This document shows positions 35,935-44,822 of a stretch of 64,000 bases of DNA, piece after piece. The number at the start of each line of letters is the position of its first letter. The stretch's first letter is position 1. The position numbers and the translations under genes are program-made. The notes beneath the pieces are model-generated. The model made no database searches and was not told where the DNA came from. It saw only the letters and a list, made by a program, of their open reading frames with translations. The DNA comes from JAZQHR01 sp045540815 (GTDB taxonomy: Bacteria > Bacillota > Clostridia > UMGS1810). The stretch lies in NCBI GenBank assembly GCA_045540815.1, contig JAZQHY010000019.1:1-64000 (forward strand), in the 5' to 3' direction.

Positions 35935-37242
35935 ATGTGGTTTAATAAAAGTGTAATTTATCAGATTTATCCGTTTGGTTTTTGTGGAGCACCGAGTGAG
36001 AATGACGGAGTGATTTCGCATAGAATATTAAAAGTAATAGATTTTGTGCCTCATTTTAAAAAGCTTGGGATTGACTGTGTGTATTTTTGTCCCGTATTCC
36101 AGTCGAGCGCACACGGATATGATACTGCGGACTATTCAAAAATAGATGTGCGTCTTGGTACAAATGACGATTTTAAAAATGTGTGTGATGTCCTTCACGA
36201 AAACGGCATAAGAGTAGTGCTTGACGGCGTGTTCAATCACGTTGGAAGAGATTTTTTTGCGTTTAAGGACGTGAAGGAGAATAAGTGGAATTCTCGCTAC
36301 AAAGATTGGTTCATAATAAACTTTGACGGAAACAGTTCATATAACGACGGATTTTGGTATGAAGGCTGGGAAGGACATTTTGAGCTTGTAAAACTAAACC
36401 TTGACAATCCGGAGGTTAAAAACTACCTTCTTGAATGCGTGGGTAAATGGATGGACGAATTTAAGATAGACGGACTTAGACTTGACGTAGCGTATATGTT
36501 AAACAGACAGTTTATGCGTGAGCTTCGTGCGTTAGTATCAGGTAAAAATCCTGAATTTTTCCTTGCAGGTGAGATGATTCACGGCGATTACAACCAGATA
36601 GTAAATGGCGAAATGCTACACAGCGCTACAAATTATGAATGCTTTAAGGGGATACATTCGTCGCTTAACTCTATGAATATGTTTGAGATAAGTTATTCTC
36701 TAAACCGTCAGTTTGGTAGGGAAAACTGGTGTCTGTATCGCGGTATGCATCTTGTATCGTTCGTGGATAATCACGACGTTACACGTATAGCGTCAAACCT
36801 TACAAATAAAAATCACCTTCCGATTGCGTACGGTCTACTTATGTCAATGCCTGGTATTCCATGTATATATTACGGAAGTGAGTGGGGAATAGAAGGAAAA
36901 AAAGAAGATGGTGATTTATCCTTACGTCCTTGCGTAGATGTTCCAAAATGGAATGATTTATCGGAATTTATTGCAAAGCTTATAAATGCACACAAGGAAA
37001 GCGATGCGCTTACAAACGGCTCGTATGAAAATCTGCACGTTACAAACAAACAGCTTATATTTGAAAGAAAGACAGACGCCGAACGTGTGATTGTTATGAT
37101 AAATCTTGACGAAAACGAGTATATTGCACATTTTAACGCAGGGGCAGGATGCGGTGTTGATTTAATTACAGGTAAGCATCACGACTTTGGTGCAGGAAGC
37201 GTTCTTCCGCCGTACAGTGTAAAATATATCAGAACAGAGTAA
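35935..37242 (+). CDS. Alpha-amylase family (GH13) glycosidase, cytoplasmic
   Basis: The 435-residue protein has no signal peptide. GH13 landmarks occur in order: VLDGVFNHVG (region I), LRLDVAYML with nucleophile Asp, LAGEMIHGDY with acid Glu, and FVDNHDVTR with the third acid. A short all-beta C-terminal domain follows. It likely acts on internal maltodextrins or short alpha-glucans; the precise specificity cannot be told. CAGGAGAAA precedes ATG 35935. Confidence 0.88.
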   Translation: MWFNKSVIYQIYPFGFCGAPSENDGVISHRILKVIDFVPHFKKLGIDCVYFCPVFQSSAHGYDTADYSKIDVRLGTNDDFKNVCDVLHENGIRVVLDGVFNHVGRDFFAFKDVKENKWNSRYKDWFIINFDGNSSYNDGFWYEGWEGHFELVKLNLDNPEVKNYLLECVGKWMDEFKIDGLRLDVAYMLNRQFMRELRALVSGKNPEFFLAGEMIHGDYNQIVNGEMLHSATNYECFKGIHSSLNSMNMFEISYSLNRQFGRENWCLYRGMHLVSFVDNHDVTRIASNLTNKNHLPIAYGLLMSMPGIPCIYYGSEWGIEGKKEDGDLSLRPCVDVPKWNDLSEFIAKLINAHKESDALTNGSYENLHVTNKQLIFERKTDAERVIVMINLDENEYIAHFNAGAGCGVDLITGKHHDFGAGSVLPPYSVKYIRTE

Positions 37243-37260
37243 AAAATTCCAAAAAAAATA

Positions 37261-37289
37261 TTGATTTTTTTCTCGAATTATGTTATTAT
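37261..37289 (+). promoter_or_regulatory. Promoter of purC
   Basis: TTGATT, 17-bp spacer, TATTAT. The ~35-nt leader to purC contains no riboswitch, so purC is regulated apart from the purE operon. Confidence 0.55.
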
Positions 37290-37327
37290 AAAGAATATTT
37301 TTAAAACCTTACAAAGGAGTGTTATAT

Positions 37328-38011
37328 ATGAAAAAGATTTACGAAGGAAAAACAAAAGACGTGTACAGTCTGGATAACGGCAATGTAATGCTTAAATTCA
37401 AAGACGATTGCACAGGTAAAGACGGCGTGTTCGATCCGGGCGAAAACAGTGTAGGATTAACTATCGAGGGTATCGGTAAGGCTAATCTTCGTACTTCTGT
37501 TTACTATTTCGATATGCTTAAAGAAGCAGGTATCAAAACTCACTATGTAAGTGCGAATGTTGACGAAGCTACTATGGAAGTACTTCCTGCTACAGTGTTC
37601 GGTCATGGCCTTGAGGTTATCTGCCGACTTGTTGCTACAGGCAGCTTTATAAGAAGATACGGCGAATATATGGAAGATGGTACTGTCCTTGAGGGCGGCT
37701 ATGTAGAATGTACATTCAAAAACGATGAAAAGGGTGACCCGCTTGTAACAGGCGAAGGCCTTGCAGCTCTTGGTGTAATGACACCTGAAATGTTTGAGAG
37801 TATGAAAGAGCAGACACTTAAGATTACTAAAATCGTTGCTGACGATCTTAAAACTATAGGTCTTGACCTATGGGATATCAAATTCGAATTTGGTTACAAC
37901 AACGGCGAAGTTATCCTTATAGACGAGATTGCATCAGGTAATATGCGTGTTTATAAAGATGGCAAGATTGTAGACCCTGTTGAGCTTACAAAGCTTATAC
38001 TTAACAGATAA
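37328..38011 (+). CDS. purC: SAICAR synthetase
   Basis: The 227-residue protein has [14 protein letters not shown] at the N-terminus, [17 protein letters not shown] (residues ~99-115) and [10 protein letters not shown], typical of PurC. It joins aspartate to CAIR. ATG 37328 has AAAGGAG 8 nt upstream; the GTG at 37319 lies inside that RBS and is rejected. It stands 30 kb from the other pur genes. purB, the next enzyme, is not in the window. Confidence 0.94.
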   Translation: MKKIYEGKTKDVYSLDNGNVMLKFKDDCTGKDGVFDPGENSVGLTIEGIGKANLRTSVYYFDMLKEAGIKTHYVSANVDEATMEVLPATVFGHGLEVICRLVATGSFIRRYGEYMEDGTVLEGGYVECTFKNDEKGDPLVTGEGLAALGVMTPEMFESMKEQTLKITKIVADDLKTIGLDLWDIKFEFGYNNGEVILIDEIASGNMRVYKDGKIVDPVELTKLILNR

Positions 38012-38025
38012 TTATTTAAAATATT

Positions 38026-38062
38026 AAAACCCGTGATAGTGTTTATCACGGGTTTTGTTTTT
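38026..38062 (+). terminator. Terminator of purC
   Basis: AAAACCCGTGATA (38026-38038) pairs with TATCACGGGTTTT (38044-38056), then GTTTTTG. Confidence 0.9.
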
Positions 38063-38091
38063 GCGTCATATAATGCACAGAGGTGTATTAT

Positions 38092-38559
38092 ATGAGATTC
38101 AGACTTAAACAAAACTCTAATTCTGATGCGTATGCTCATATCTTAGGTCATAGTGGATATCCCCAGCTAAATGGCACTGTTACATTCAGGCAAACTGACA
38201 ATGGTGTGCTTGTTACCGCGCGTGTTTTTGGATTACCTGACCAACAGGCTTGCTCATCGGGGGTATTTGGTTTTCATATTCACGAAGGTGCGGATTGTAC
38301 AGGGAGTTCTAACGACCCGTTTTCTGCTTCTCGAGGTCACTACAATCCAAAAGGCTGTCCGCATCCGTATCACGAAGGTGACTTGCCACCACTATTTTCT
38401 AATAATGGGTATGCGTATATGAGTGTGCTTACTGATAGATTTTCAGTATCCGATATCATCGGCAGAGTGATTATCATTCACGATAAACCGGATGATTTTA
38501 CATCGCAGCCATCAGGTAACGCAGGTAATAAAATAGCTTGCGGCAGGATAGTTAGATGA
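38092..38559 (+). CDS. sodC: Cu/Zn superoxide dismutase family protein
   Basis: The 155-residue protein keeps the metal-site pattern of SodC. His pair in FGFHIHEGADC, then GHYNPKGCPHPYHEGDLPPL supplies three His and the zinc Asp, and IIIHDKPDD the last copper His. The disulfide Cys are present (ADCTG, IACGRI). The active-site Arg position before the last Cys reads Lys. There is no signal peptide or lipobox, which is unusual since bacterial SodC is normally exported. ATG 38092 has AGAGGTG about 6 nt upstream. It is monocistronic between two terminators. Confidence 0.85.
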   Translation: MRFRLKQNSNSDAYAHILGHSGYPQLNGTVTFRQTDNGVLVTARVFGLPDQQACSSGVFGFHIHEGADCTGSSNDPFSASRGHYNPKGCPHPYHEGDLPPLFSNNGYAYMSVLTDRFSVSDIIGRVIIIHDKPDDFTSQPSGNAGNKIACGRIVR

Positions 38560-38570
38560 GAAATATAGAA

Positions 38571-38594
38571 AAGGCGGATAAAACCGTCTTTTTT
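38571..38594 (+). terminator. Terminator of sodC
   Basis: AAGGCGG pairs with CCGTCTT (one G-T) with a 6-base loop, then TTTTTT. Confidence 0.75.
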
Positions 38595-38595
38595 A

Positions 38596-38624
38596 TTGAC
38601 TAAGTAAAAATAACGATTTATAAT
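38596..38624 (+). promoter_or_regulatory. Promoter of the alpha/beta hydrolase gene
   Basis: TTGACT, 17-bp spacer, TATAAT, directly after the sodC terminator. Confidence 0.75.
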
Positions 38625-38684
38625 TATAATAGTAAAATAGTTTGGAAAAAATATGTAAGACATTGTTTATAAAAGGGTGATAGT

Positions 38685-39431
38685 ATGACACACAAAACAT
38701 ATATTCGCGATGTAGCTGGCAGTGATACTGCGGTTTTATTTATACACGGATTTTTGGGGAGCCCAAAGCATTTTGACACTTTTATGCCGTGTGTTCCGGA
38801 GGATTTTGCTATATATAATATTCTTCTTGACGGTCATGGCGGTACTGTGAGTGACTTTTCTCACACTTCTATGAAAAAATGGCAGTGCCAGACTGGAAAG
38901 GTTGTAGATAATATACTTAGTAAATACTCAAAGCTTGTAATAGTTGCACATTCTATGGGCACTTTTTTTGCTATGAATGCAGCTATCAAATATCCTGACA
39001 GGGTAAAAGGTATATTTCTGCTTGGTTCACCGCTTAAGATAGGTGTGAGAATTGATGCTGTTGCCAATACTCTTAAAGCATTTTTTAACAAAATAGAAAA
39101 AGACGATTATATAGCAGAAGCATATAAAAATTCTCACAGTGTAACGCTTGATAAACGCGTGTGGTTATATGCGGGTTGGATACCACGATATCTTGAACTT
39201 TTTAAAGAATCGTATCTTTCGCGCGAAAAAATAAAGAATGTAAATGTGCCGTGTTTCTTTTTTCAGTCAGCAAATGATGAACTCGTAAGTATGAAATCAA
39301 TTAAATATATCCCGCATAAAGATAATATAAGCACTAAAATAATGAAAACATCACGCCATTTTATGTACAGCGATGAAGATTTAACTGAATTTTCCAAGTC
39401 GCTTAGTGATTTCTTGAAAAGAAAAATATAG
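38685..39431 (+). CDS. Alpha/beta hydrolase
   Basis: The 248-residue single-domain hydrolase has the oxyanion strand VLFIHGFLGSP (residues ~19-29), the nucleophile elbow VAHSMGTFF (Ser ~96), an acid in SANDELVS and the catalytic His in TSRHFMY (about 226). It resembles small carboxylesterase/monoacylglycerol-lipase types. There is no signal peptide and the substrate is unknown. AAAGGGTGAT precedes ATG 38685. Monocistronic. Confidence 0.82.
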   Translation: MTHKTYIRDVAGSDTAVLFIHGFLGSPKHFDTFMPCVPEDFAIYNILLDGHGGTVSDFSHTSMKKWQCQTGKVVDNILSKYSKLVIVAHSMGTFFAMNAAIKYPDRVKGIFLLGSPLKIGVRIDAVANTLKAFFNKIEKDDYIAEAYKNSHSVTLDKRVWLYAGWIPRYLELFKESYLSREKIKNVNVPCFFFQSANDELVSMKSIKYIPHKDNISTKIMKTSRHFMYSDEDLTEFSKSLSDFLKRKI

Positions 39432-39437
39432 CCTTTT

Positions 39438-39468
39438 AAAACCTTTCTTTAATATAAGAAAGGTTTTT
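39438..39468 (+). terminator. Terminator of the hydrolase gene
   Basis: AAAACCTTTCTT (39438-39449) pairs with AAGAAAGGTTTT (39456-39467). Confidence 0.88.
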
Positions 39469-39490
39469 GGTTTATATGCCTCTGTTTTAT

Positions 39491-39519
39491 TTGACTAAAT
39501 ATGCGTTTTATATTATTAT
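39491..39519 (+). promoter_or_regulatory. Promoter of the flavoprotein operon
   Basis: TTGACT, 17-bp spacer, TATTAT, followed by the genes at 39549-43251 with overlaps or short gaps. Confidence 0.65.
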
Positions 39520-39548
39520 ATACTTAATAAATAAAAGGAGCTATATAT

Positions 39549-40715
39549 ATGAACATAGCTATTGTAGGAGCGGGCGCAGCAGGACTTGCGGCAGCTATTG
39601 TTATAAATAAATCGGGTCATTCATTCACATTGTATGAAAGAGAATCAAGATGTGGCAGAAAGCTTCTTGCCACAGGTAATGGCAGATGTAATCTCACTAA
39701 TCTGAACATAGCTATTTCGCGCTATCACGGTGATACAGATTTTGCATCTTATGCACTTACGGCGTTTGATAATTATCGCCTTATGGACTTTATGGATGAA
39801 ATAGGTGTTAAATGCACATATGAAGGTGAAAAGGTGTTCCCATATAGTCTTCAGGCTTCAAGTGTGCTTGATATGATGCGCCTTGCGGAAGGTGTGAGCG
39901 AAGTGTGTGATTGCGAGGTGACTCGCTTGATACCGCGCAAAAATGGTATTGGAATAGTTACAAAAGACGGCGAAAAAGTGTTTGATAAGGTTATTGTATG
40001 CTGTGGCGGAAAGGCATCTAAAAGCCTTTCGGGAGGCGGTGCATATAACCTTTTAACAGACCTTGGTCATACTATGACTAAATTAAAGCCTGCCATAGTT
40101 CAGCTTAAATGCGAAAACACAAAATCACTTGCAGGCATAAAGGTAAATGCAACCGTCAAAATAGGAGATAAGGAAGACTACGGAGAAGTACTCTTTACTT
40201 CGTACGGCTTGTCAGGACCCCCGATTCTTCAGCTTTCACGCGATGCAAAAGGCAAAAAGGCAGAACTTGATTTAGTACCTGATTTAAGCTTTAAAGATGT
40301 AGCTGATATACTTACAAATAAATGTCGTATAAAATATCTTACGCTTGAAAATCTTTTCACGGGATTTTTAAATAAAAAGGTTGGTATGTATCTTCTTAAA
40401 AGATGCGATGTATCACCTATGACAAAAAGTGTAAGCGAACTTACAACTCACGAAATAAAGAAAATAGCATCAAAGGTTAAATGCCTGGATTTTGATATAA
40501 CTGATACAAACGGCTTTGATAATGCACAGGTAACTGCAGGCGGTATTAAATGCTCTGAATTTGATATGTATACGATGCAATCAAAAAAAGTTAAAGGAGT
40601 TTATGCGGCAGGAGAGATACTTGATGTAGATGGCGACTGCGGAGGCTTTAACCTTCAGTGGGCATTTTCGTCCGCGTACGTAGCTGCAAAAAGCGCATTA
40701 GGAGAAAATGTATAA
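39549..40715 (+). CDS. HI0933/BaiN-family flavoprotein
   Basis: The 388-residue protein has an N-terminal FAD dinucleotide-binding motif (IAIVGAGAAGLAAAI) and the family signature CGRKLLATGNGRCNLTN (residues ~37-53). The C-terminal GGFNLQWAFSSAYVAA closes the FAD site. The family includes BaiN and proteins of unknown substrate. AAAAGGAG precedes ATG 39549. Stop and next start overlap (TAATG). Confidence 0.88.
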   Translation: MNIAIVGAGAAGLAAAIVINKSGHSFTLYERESRCGRKLLATGNGRCNLTNLNIAISRYHGDTDFASYALTAFDNYRLMDFMDEIGVKCTYEGEKVFPYSLQASSVLDMMRLAEGVSEVCDCEVTRLIPRKNGIGIVTKDGEKVFDKVIVCCGGKASKSLSGGGAYNLLTDLGHTMTKLKPAIVQLKCENTKSLAGIKVNATVKIGDKEDYGEVLFTSYGLSGPPILQLSRDAKGKKAELDLVPDLSFKDVADILTNKCRIKYLTLENLFTGFLNKKVGMYLLKRCDVSPMTKSVSELTTHEIKKIASKVKCLDFDITDTNGFDNAQVTAGGIKCSEFDMYTMQSKKVKGVYAAGEILDVDGDCGGFNLQWAFSSAYVAAKSALGENV

Positions 40716-42271
40716 TGATAAAAATAGATGGTATAAGGCTCTTGCTTGATGAGAGCTTATCCGACCTTGAGAAAAAGGTTATAAAGCTAGTCGGTGCAAA
40801 ACCCGACAGTATAAAATTATATAAAAAAGCGGTAGATGCCAGACGTAAAAGCGATGTGCATTTTGTGTGTTCTGTACTGGTAAATATCGAAAATGAGGAA
40901 AAATATGTGCAGAAAATAAAAAATGCGCATATCTTTAATACAGAGGAATTTGTGTATCCTTCGCTAGAAAAAGCTATACCATATCGCCCTGTTGTCATAG
41001 GAACCGGACCTGCAGGAAGCTTTGCTGCGCTTTGTCTTGCGAAAGCTGGTGCAAAACCCATAATAATTGAGCGCGGAAAAAGTGTTGATGAACGAAAGAG
41101 GGATACTGACGCATTTTTTTACGGCGGTGAGTTAAACGTAAATTCAAACGTGCAGTTTGGTGAAGGCGGAGCGGGAACATTTTCTGATGGAAAGCTAAAC
41201 ACAGGCACTAACTCTCCGTATATGCGAAAGATACTTTCGGAGTATGTTCGTTTTGGTGCAAATGAAAATATCCTTACAGATGCCAAACCCCACATAGGCA
41301 CAGACGTGCTTATAAATGTTGCGAAAAATATGCGTGCCGAAATAGAACGCCTTGGCGGAACGTACCTATTCCAGCATCAGCTTACGGATATCGAGATAAA
41401 GAATGGAAAAATAGTAAGTATAACTGCAGGGGAAAAGATAGAAACTCCGTTTGTTATTCTTGCTATAGGTCACAGCGCACGAGATACGTTTACTATGCTT
41501 TTTGAAAAAGGTATCCATATGACCCAAAAGCCGTTTTCGGTAGGTGTCAGAATAGAGCATCCTCAGGAGCTTATATCAAAGGCACAGTTTGGAAATGCTT
41601 ACAGTCACCCAAATATTCCGCCTGCTGATTATAAGTTTGGTGATAAATGCTATACATTTTGTATGTGTCCGGGAGGTTTCGTGGTAGCGGCTGCAAGCGA
41701 AGAAAAAAGTGTTGTTACCAATGGTATGAGCTATCAGAAACGTGACGGCGAAAACGCAAACAGCGCGCTTTTGGTAAACGTTGATAACCGAGATTTTGGT
41801 GAAAATATATTTGACGGAATGAATTTCCAGCGGGAGATAGAAAAAAAGGCTTATGAAATGACTGACTCGTATGCAGCGCCTTGTCAGACGGTGGGTGATT
41901 TTTTGAAAGGTTTTGCGTCGGTTAAGCTAGGCAGTGTAACCCCAACATATAAACCAGGTGTAGTGCCGAGTGATATACGAAAACTTCTTTCAAAAAGAAT
42001 CTGCTATAATATTGCTGAAGGTATTACAAATATTGATAAAAAACTGTCGGGTTTTGCGTATGCAGATGCAGTTTTAACTGCACCCGAAACTCGTTCATCA
42101 TCGCCTGTAAGAATAGTGCGTGATGCAGATACCTTGCAGTCAGTTTCAGCATCTGGTCTGTATCCTTGCGGAGAAGGCGCAGGGTATGCAGGAGGTATAA
42201 TGTCTGCGGCTGCTGACGGTATAAGATGTGCAGTTAAATTAGTAGAGTATATAAACAAAACGGGAGAATAG
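40715..42271 (+). CDS. FAD-dependent dehydrogenase, COG2509 type
   Basis: The 518-residue protein has an N-terminal ~85-residue ferredoxin-like region, then FAD binding (PVVIGTGPAGSFAALCLAKAG) and the family hallmark VQFGEGGAGTFSDGKLNTG (about residues 153-171). PCGEGAGYAGGIMSAAADG is at the C-terminus. Biochemical role unknown. ATG 40715 has AGGAG 10 nt upstream and overlaps the preceding stop; upstream in-frame codons lie inside the previous gene. Confidence 0.88.
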   Translation: MIKIDGIRLLLDESLSDLEKKVIKLVGAKPDSIKLYKKAVDARRKSDVHFVCSVLVNIENEEKYVQKIKNAHIFNTEEFVYPSLEKAIPYRPVVIGTGPAGSFAALCLAKAGAKPIIIERGKSVDERKRDTDAFFYGGELNVNSNVQFGEGGAGTFSDGKLNTGTNSPYMRKILSEYVRFGANENILTDAKPHIGTDVLINVAKNMRAEIERLGGTYLFQHQLTDIEIKNGKIVSITAGEKIETPFVILAIGHSARDTFTMLFEKGIHMTQKPFSVGVRIEHPQELISKAQFGNAYSHPNIPPADYKFGDKCYTFCMCPGGFVVAAASEEKSVVTNGMSYQKRDGENANSALLVNVDNRDFGENIFDGMNFQREIEKKAYEMTDSYAAPCQTVGDFLKGFASVKLGSVTPTYKPGVVPSDIRKLLSKRICYNIAEGITNIDKKLSGFAYADAVLTAPETRSSSPVRIVRDADTLQSVSASGLYPCGEGAGYAGGIMSAAADGIRCAVKLVEYINKTGE

Positions 42272-42273
42272 CT

Positions 42274-43002
42274 ATGAATACTGTAAAAATCAAAAATAAA
42301 AGAGTGAAAATGATAGCGCACAGAGGACTTAGCGGAATTGAGTGCGAAAACACAAATGCTGCATTTGTAGCAGCAGGCAATCGCTCATATTTTGGAATAG
42401 AAACAGATATCCACGTTACAAAAGATGGGAAATTTGTAGTTATTCACGATAATGACACATCAAGAGTGTCTATTGAAAATGTGGTTGTTGAGGAGTGCAC
42501 GCTTGAAACGCTTCGCAAAATCCGCCTTTTCGATACACCAAGAGAAAATGCAAGCTTTACCCGAAGCGATCTTTGTATGCCCGAACTTCACGAGTATATA
42601 AGGATTTGCAAACGATATGATAAAAAAGCGGTGCTTGAACTTAAAAACAGATTTTCTACTGAGAATATAAAAAAGGTTATCGATGAAATAAACGAACAAG
42701 ATTACCTTTCCAATGTGATTTTTATTTCATTTAACTTTGAGAATCTTGTCGATATAAAGAAATTTATTCCAAAACAAAAAGTGCAGTTTCTTACAAAGGA
42801 ATGTGACGATAATCTTATAGAAAAACTTAAAGCGCATAAGATGGATTTGGATATCAGCTATAAAGGCATTACGAAAAAGCTTGTAAAAAAACTGCATAAA
42901 AACGGAATTGTGGTAAATACGTGGACAGTTGACAAAGTATCGCTTGCGAAAAAAATGATTTCTTGCGGGGTTGATTACATAACGACAAATATATTAGAAT
43001 AA
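42274..43002 (+). CDS. Glycerophosphodiester phosphodiesterase
   Basis: The 242-residue GDPD barrel has MIAHRGLSGIECENTNAAF (catalytic His, Glu), GIETDIHVTKDGKFVVIHDN (metal ligands and second His), AVLELKN and NTWTVD. It releases glycerol-3-phosphate from deacylated phospholipids. There is no signal peptide, so it acts inside the cell. The product suits the G3P-oxidising operon 430 bp downstream. It starts 2 nt after the upstream stop. Confidence 0.92.
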   Translation: MNTVKIKNKRVKMIAHRGLSGIECENTNAAFVAAGNRSYFGIETDIHVTKDGKFVVIHDNDTSRVSIENVVVEECTLETLRKIRLFDTPRENASFTRSDLCMPELHEYIRICKRYDKKAVLELKNRFSTENIKKVIDEINEQDYLSNVIFISFNFENLVDIKKFIPKQKVQFLTKECDDNLIEKLKAHKMDLDISYKGITKKLVKKLHKNGIVVNTWTVDKVSLAKKMISCGVDYITTNILE

Positions 43003-43044
43003 GACATTTGTGTCTTTACCACAACATAAATGCGGAGGGTTAAA

Positions 43045-43251
43045 ATGAAAAAAGGTATATATCAGCATTATAAAGGTAATAAATACCAACTACTTTGTGT
43101 GGCAAGACATTCTGAAACACTTGAGGATATGGTTGTATATAAAGCGCTTTACGGTGATGGCGATGTGTGGGTTAGACCTGCTAAAATGTGGGACGAGATG
43201 GTCGAGAAAGACGGAAATTTTGTTCCAAGATTTAAATTTGTCGAAGAATAA
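43045..43251 (+). CDS. DUF1653 small protein
   Basis: The 68-residue protein is a typical DUF1653 (KGIYQHYKGNKYQLLCVARHSETLE, VVYKALYG, VWVRPAKMWDE). The function is not established. ATG 43045 has GGAGGG 6 nt upstream; an in-frame start at 43030 has none. Confidence 0.85.
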   Translation: MKKGIYQHYKGNKYQLLCVARHSETLEDMVVYKALYGDGDVWVRPAKMWDEMVEKDGNFVPRFKFVEE

Positions 43252-43259
43252 AAAAACTG

Positions 43260-43288
43260 TTGACAAAACACCACACGAGTGATATCAT
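43260..43288 (+). promoter_or_regulatory. Promoter of the G3P oxidation operon
   Basis: TTGACA, 17-bp spacer, TATCAT. The start is near 43295, giving a leader of about 135 nt. Confidence 0.7.
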
Positions 43289-43322
43289 AATAATGTATAA
43301 AGCAAATATTTGTGTAGAGATT

Positions 43323-43382
43323 AAGGAGTCACGATTGAATGGGATATAGCAATATATTCCTGTTTGTTGGGCTCTTTTTTTG
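43323..43382 (+). terminator. Leader terminator, probable GlpP antitermination target
   Basis: A long imperfect hairpin: AAGGAGTC-side base (43323-43330) pairs with GGCTCTTT (43370-43377), and the apical GGGATATA (43341-43348) pairs with TATATTCC (43353-43360) across GCAA. A run of seven T follows. It lies between promoter and first gene, so it must be overcome for expression. The operon encodes GlpP, which in Bacillus allows read-through of glp leader terminators when glycerol-3-phosphate is present. Confidence 0.7.
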
Positions 43383-43430
43383 ATAAAGTCGAATCAAATT
43401 ATATTTTGACAAAATATGGAGGTAAAAACA

Positions 43431-44822
43431 ATGGTAGATGTAACTGTGATAGGTGCAGGCGTTGTAGGCGGTATGATAGCCAGAGAGCTTACAAAGTATG
43501 ACATTTCTGTCTGCATTCTTGAAAAGGAAAACGACGTCGCTATGGGTGCATCAAGAGCAAACAGCGGTATCGTTCACGCAGGCTTTGACGCAAAGGAAGG
43601 CTCACTCAAAGCTCTTATGAATGTAAGAGGTAACGAGATGATGGAAGCTATTACAAAGGAGCTTGACGTTAAGTACAAAAACAACGGCTCACTTGTAGTT
43701 GGTTTCAACGACGAAGATATGAAGGCGATAGGTGACCTTTATGAGCGCGGTATTAAAAACGGCGTTAAAAAGCTTGAGGTTGTTGACCAGAAAAAATTAA
43801 GAGAGCTTGAACCAAGTATCTCTGAAAATGCTATCGGAGCACTATGGGCTCCTACAGGCGGTATAGTTTGTCCTTACGATCTTACTATAGCATCTGTTGG
43901 TAATGCTATGGACAACGGTGCAGAGCTTAAGACAAATTTTGAAGTTAAAAAGATTGAGTACAAAAACGGTGTTTACGAGATTTCATCAGATACAGAAACA
44001 GTTACATCGAAATATGTTATAAATTCAGCAGGACTTTATTCTGATGCTGTTGCCGAAATGGCAGGCAAGAAGACATTTGATGTTCACCCTAGAAAGGGCG
44101 AGTATATGCTTCTTGATAAAGAATGTGGTGATATAGTAAGCCACACAATATTTAAAGTACCTACCAAAATGGGTAAAGGTATACTTGTCAGCCAGACTGT
44201 TGATGGAAACCTTCTATTAGGTCCTACATCAGTTGATATGGAGGATAAGGAAAATACAGCAACTACTCAGGAAGGTATCGATGCTATCATCGGCGGAGCT
44301 ACTGAGTGTGTATCAAATATTCCTCTTAGAAACGTTATCACATCATTCTGCGGACTTAGATCAGCAGGAAACACAGGCGACTTCATCATAGAAGATGCAG
44401 GTGACAATTTTATAAACCTAGGTGGTATCGAATCACCAGGACTAACATCTGCTCCTGCTATTGCAGTGTATGTAGTTGATATGTTAAAGAATATGGGTAT
44501 GGAGCTTAAAGAAAATAAAAACTTCAACCCTCAAAGAAATATATTTAAAGCACCTGAAACTAAGTATCATAAAATCATCTGCCGTTGCGAAACTATCAGC
44601 GAAGGCGAAATGATGACTGCTATACATACAAATCCTGGTGCAAGAGATATAGATGGTATAAAGAGAAGAACTCGCGGCGGCATGGGTCGATGCCAGGGCG
44701 GATTTTGTATGCCATATGTGGCAGAGCTTCTTTCAAGAGAACTTGGTATAGAACTTGAAGATGTAACAAAATTCGGCGGCGAATCAAAAATACTTACAGG
44801 TAGGGCGAAGGTGACAGAATGA
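43431..44822 (+). CDS. FAD-dependent glycerol-3-phosphate dehydrogenase/oxidase-like protein
   Basis: The 463-residue DAO-family protein has FAD motif VIGAGVVGGMIARELTKY and ASRANSGIVHAGFD. A C-terminal BFD-like [2Fe-2S] domain (CRCETISEGEM...GGMGRCQGGFCMPYV) resembles GlpA. With the next two genes it forms the clostridial three-part G3P dehydrogenase set. ATG 43431 has GGAGG 8 nt upstream; the ATG at 43416 overlaps that RBS and is rejected. A role with L-2-hydroxyglutarate-type substrates cannot be excluded, but GlpP in the operon favours G3P. Confidence 0.85.
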   Translation: MVDVTVIGAGVVGGMIARELTKYDISVCILEKENDVAMGASRANSGIVHAGFDAKEGSLKALMNVRGNEMMEAITKELDVKYKNNGSLVVGFNDEDMKAIGDLYERGIKNGVKKLEVVDQKKLRELEPSISENAIGALWAPTGGIVCPYDLTIASVGNAMDNGAELKTNFEVKKIEYKNGVYEISSDTETVTSKYVINSAGLYSDAVAEMAGKKTFDVHPRKGEYMLLDKECGDIVSHTIFKVPTKMGKGILVSQTVDGNLLLGPTSVDMEDKENTATTQEGIDAIIGGATECVSNIPLRNVITSFCGLRSAGNTGDFIIEDAGDNFINLGGIESPGLTSAPAIAVYVVDMLKNMGMELKENKNFNPQRNIFKAPETKYHKIICRCETISEGEMMTAIHTNPGARDIDGIKRRTRGGMGRCQGGFCMPYVAELLSRELGIELEDVTKFGGESKILTGRAKVTE

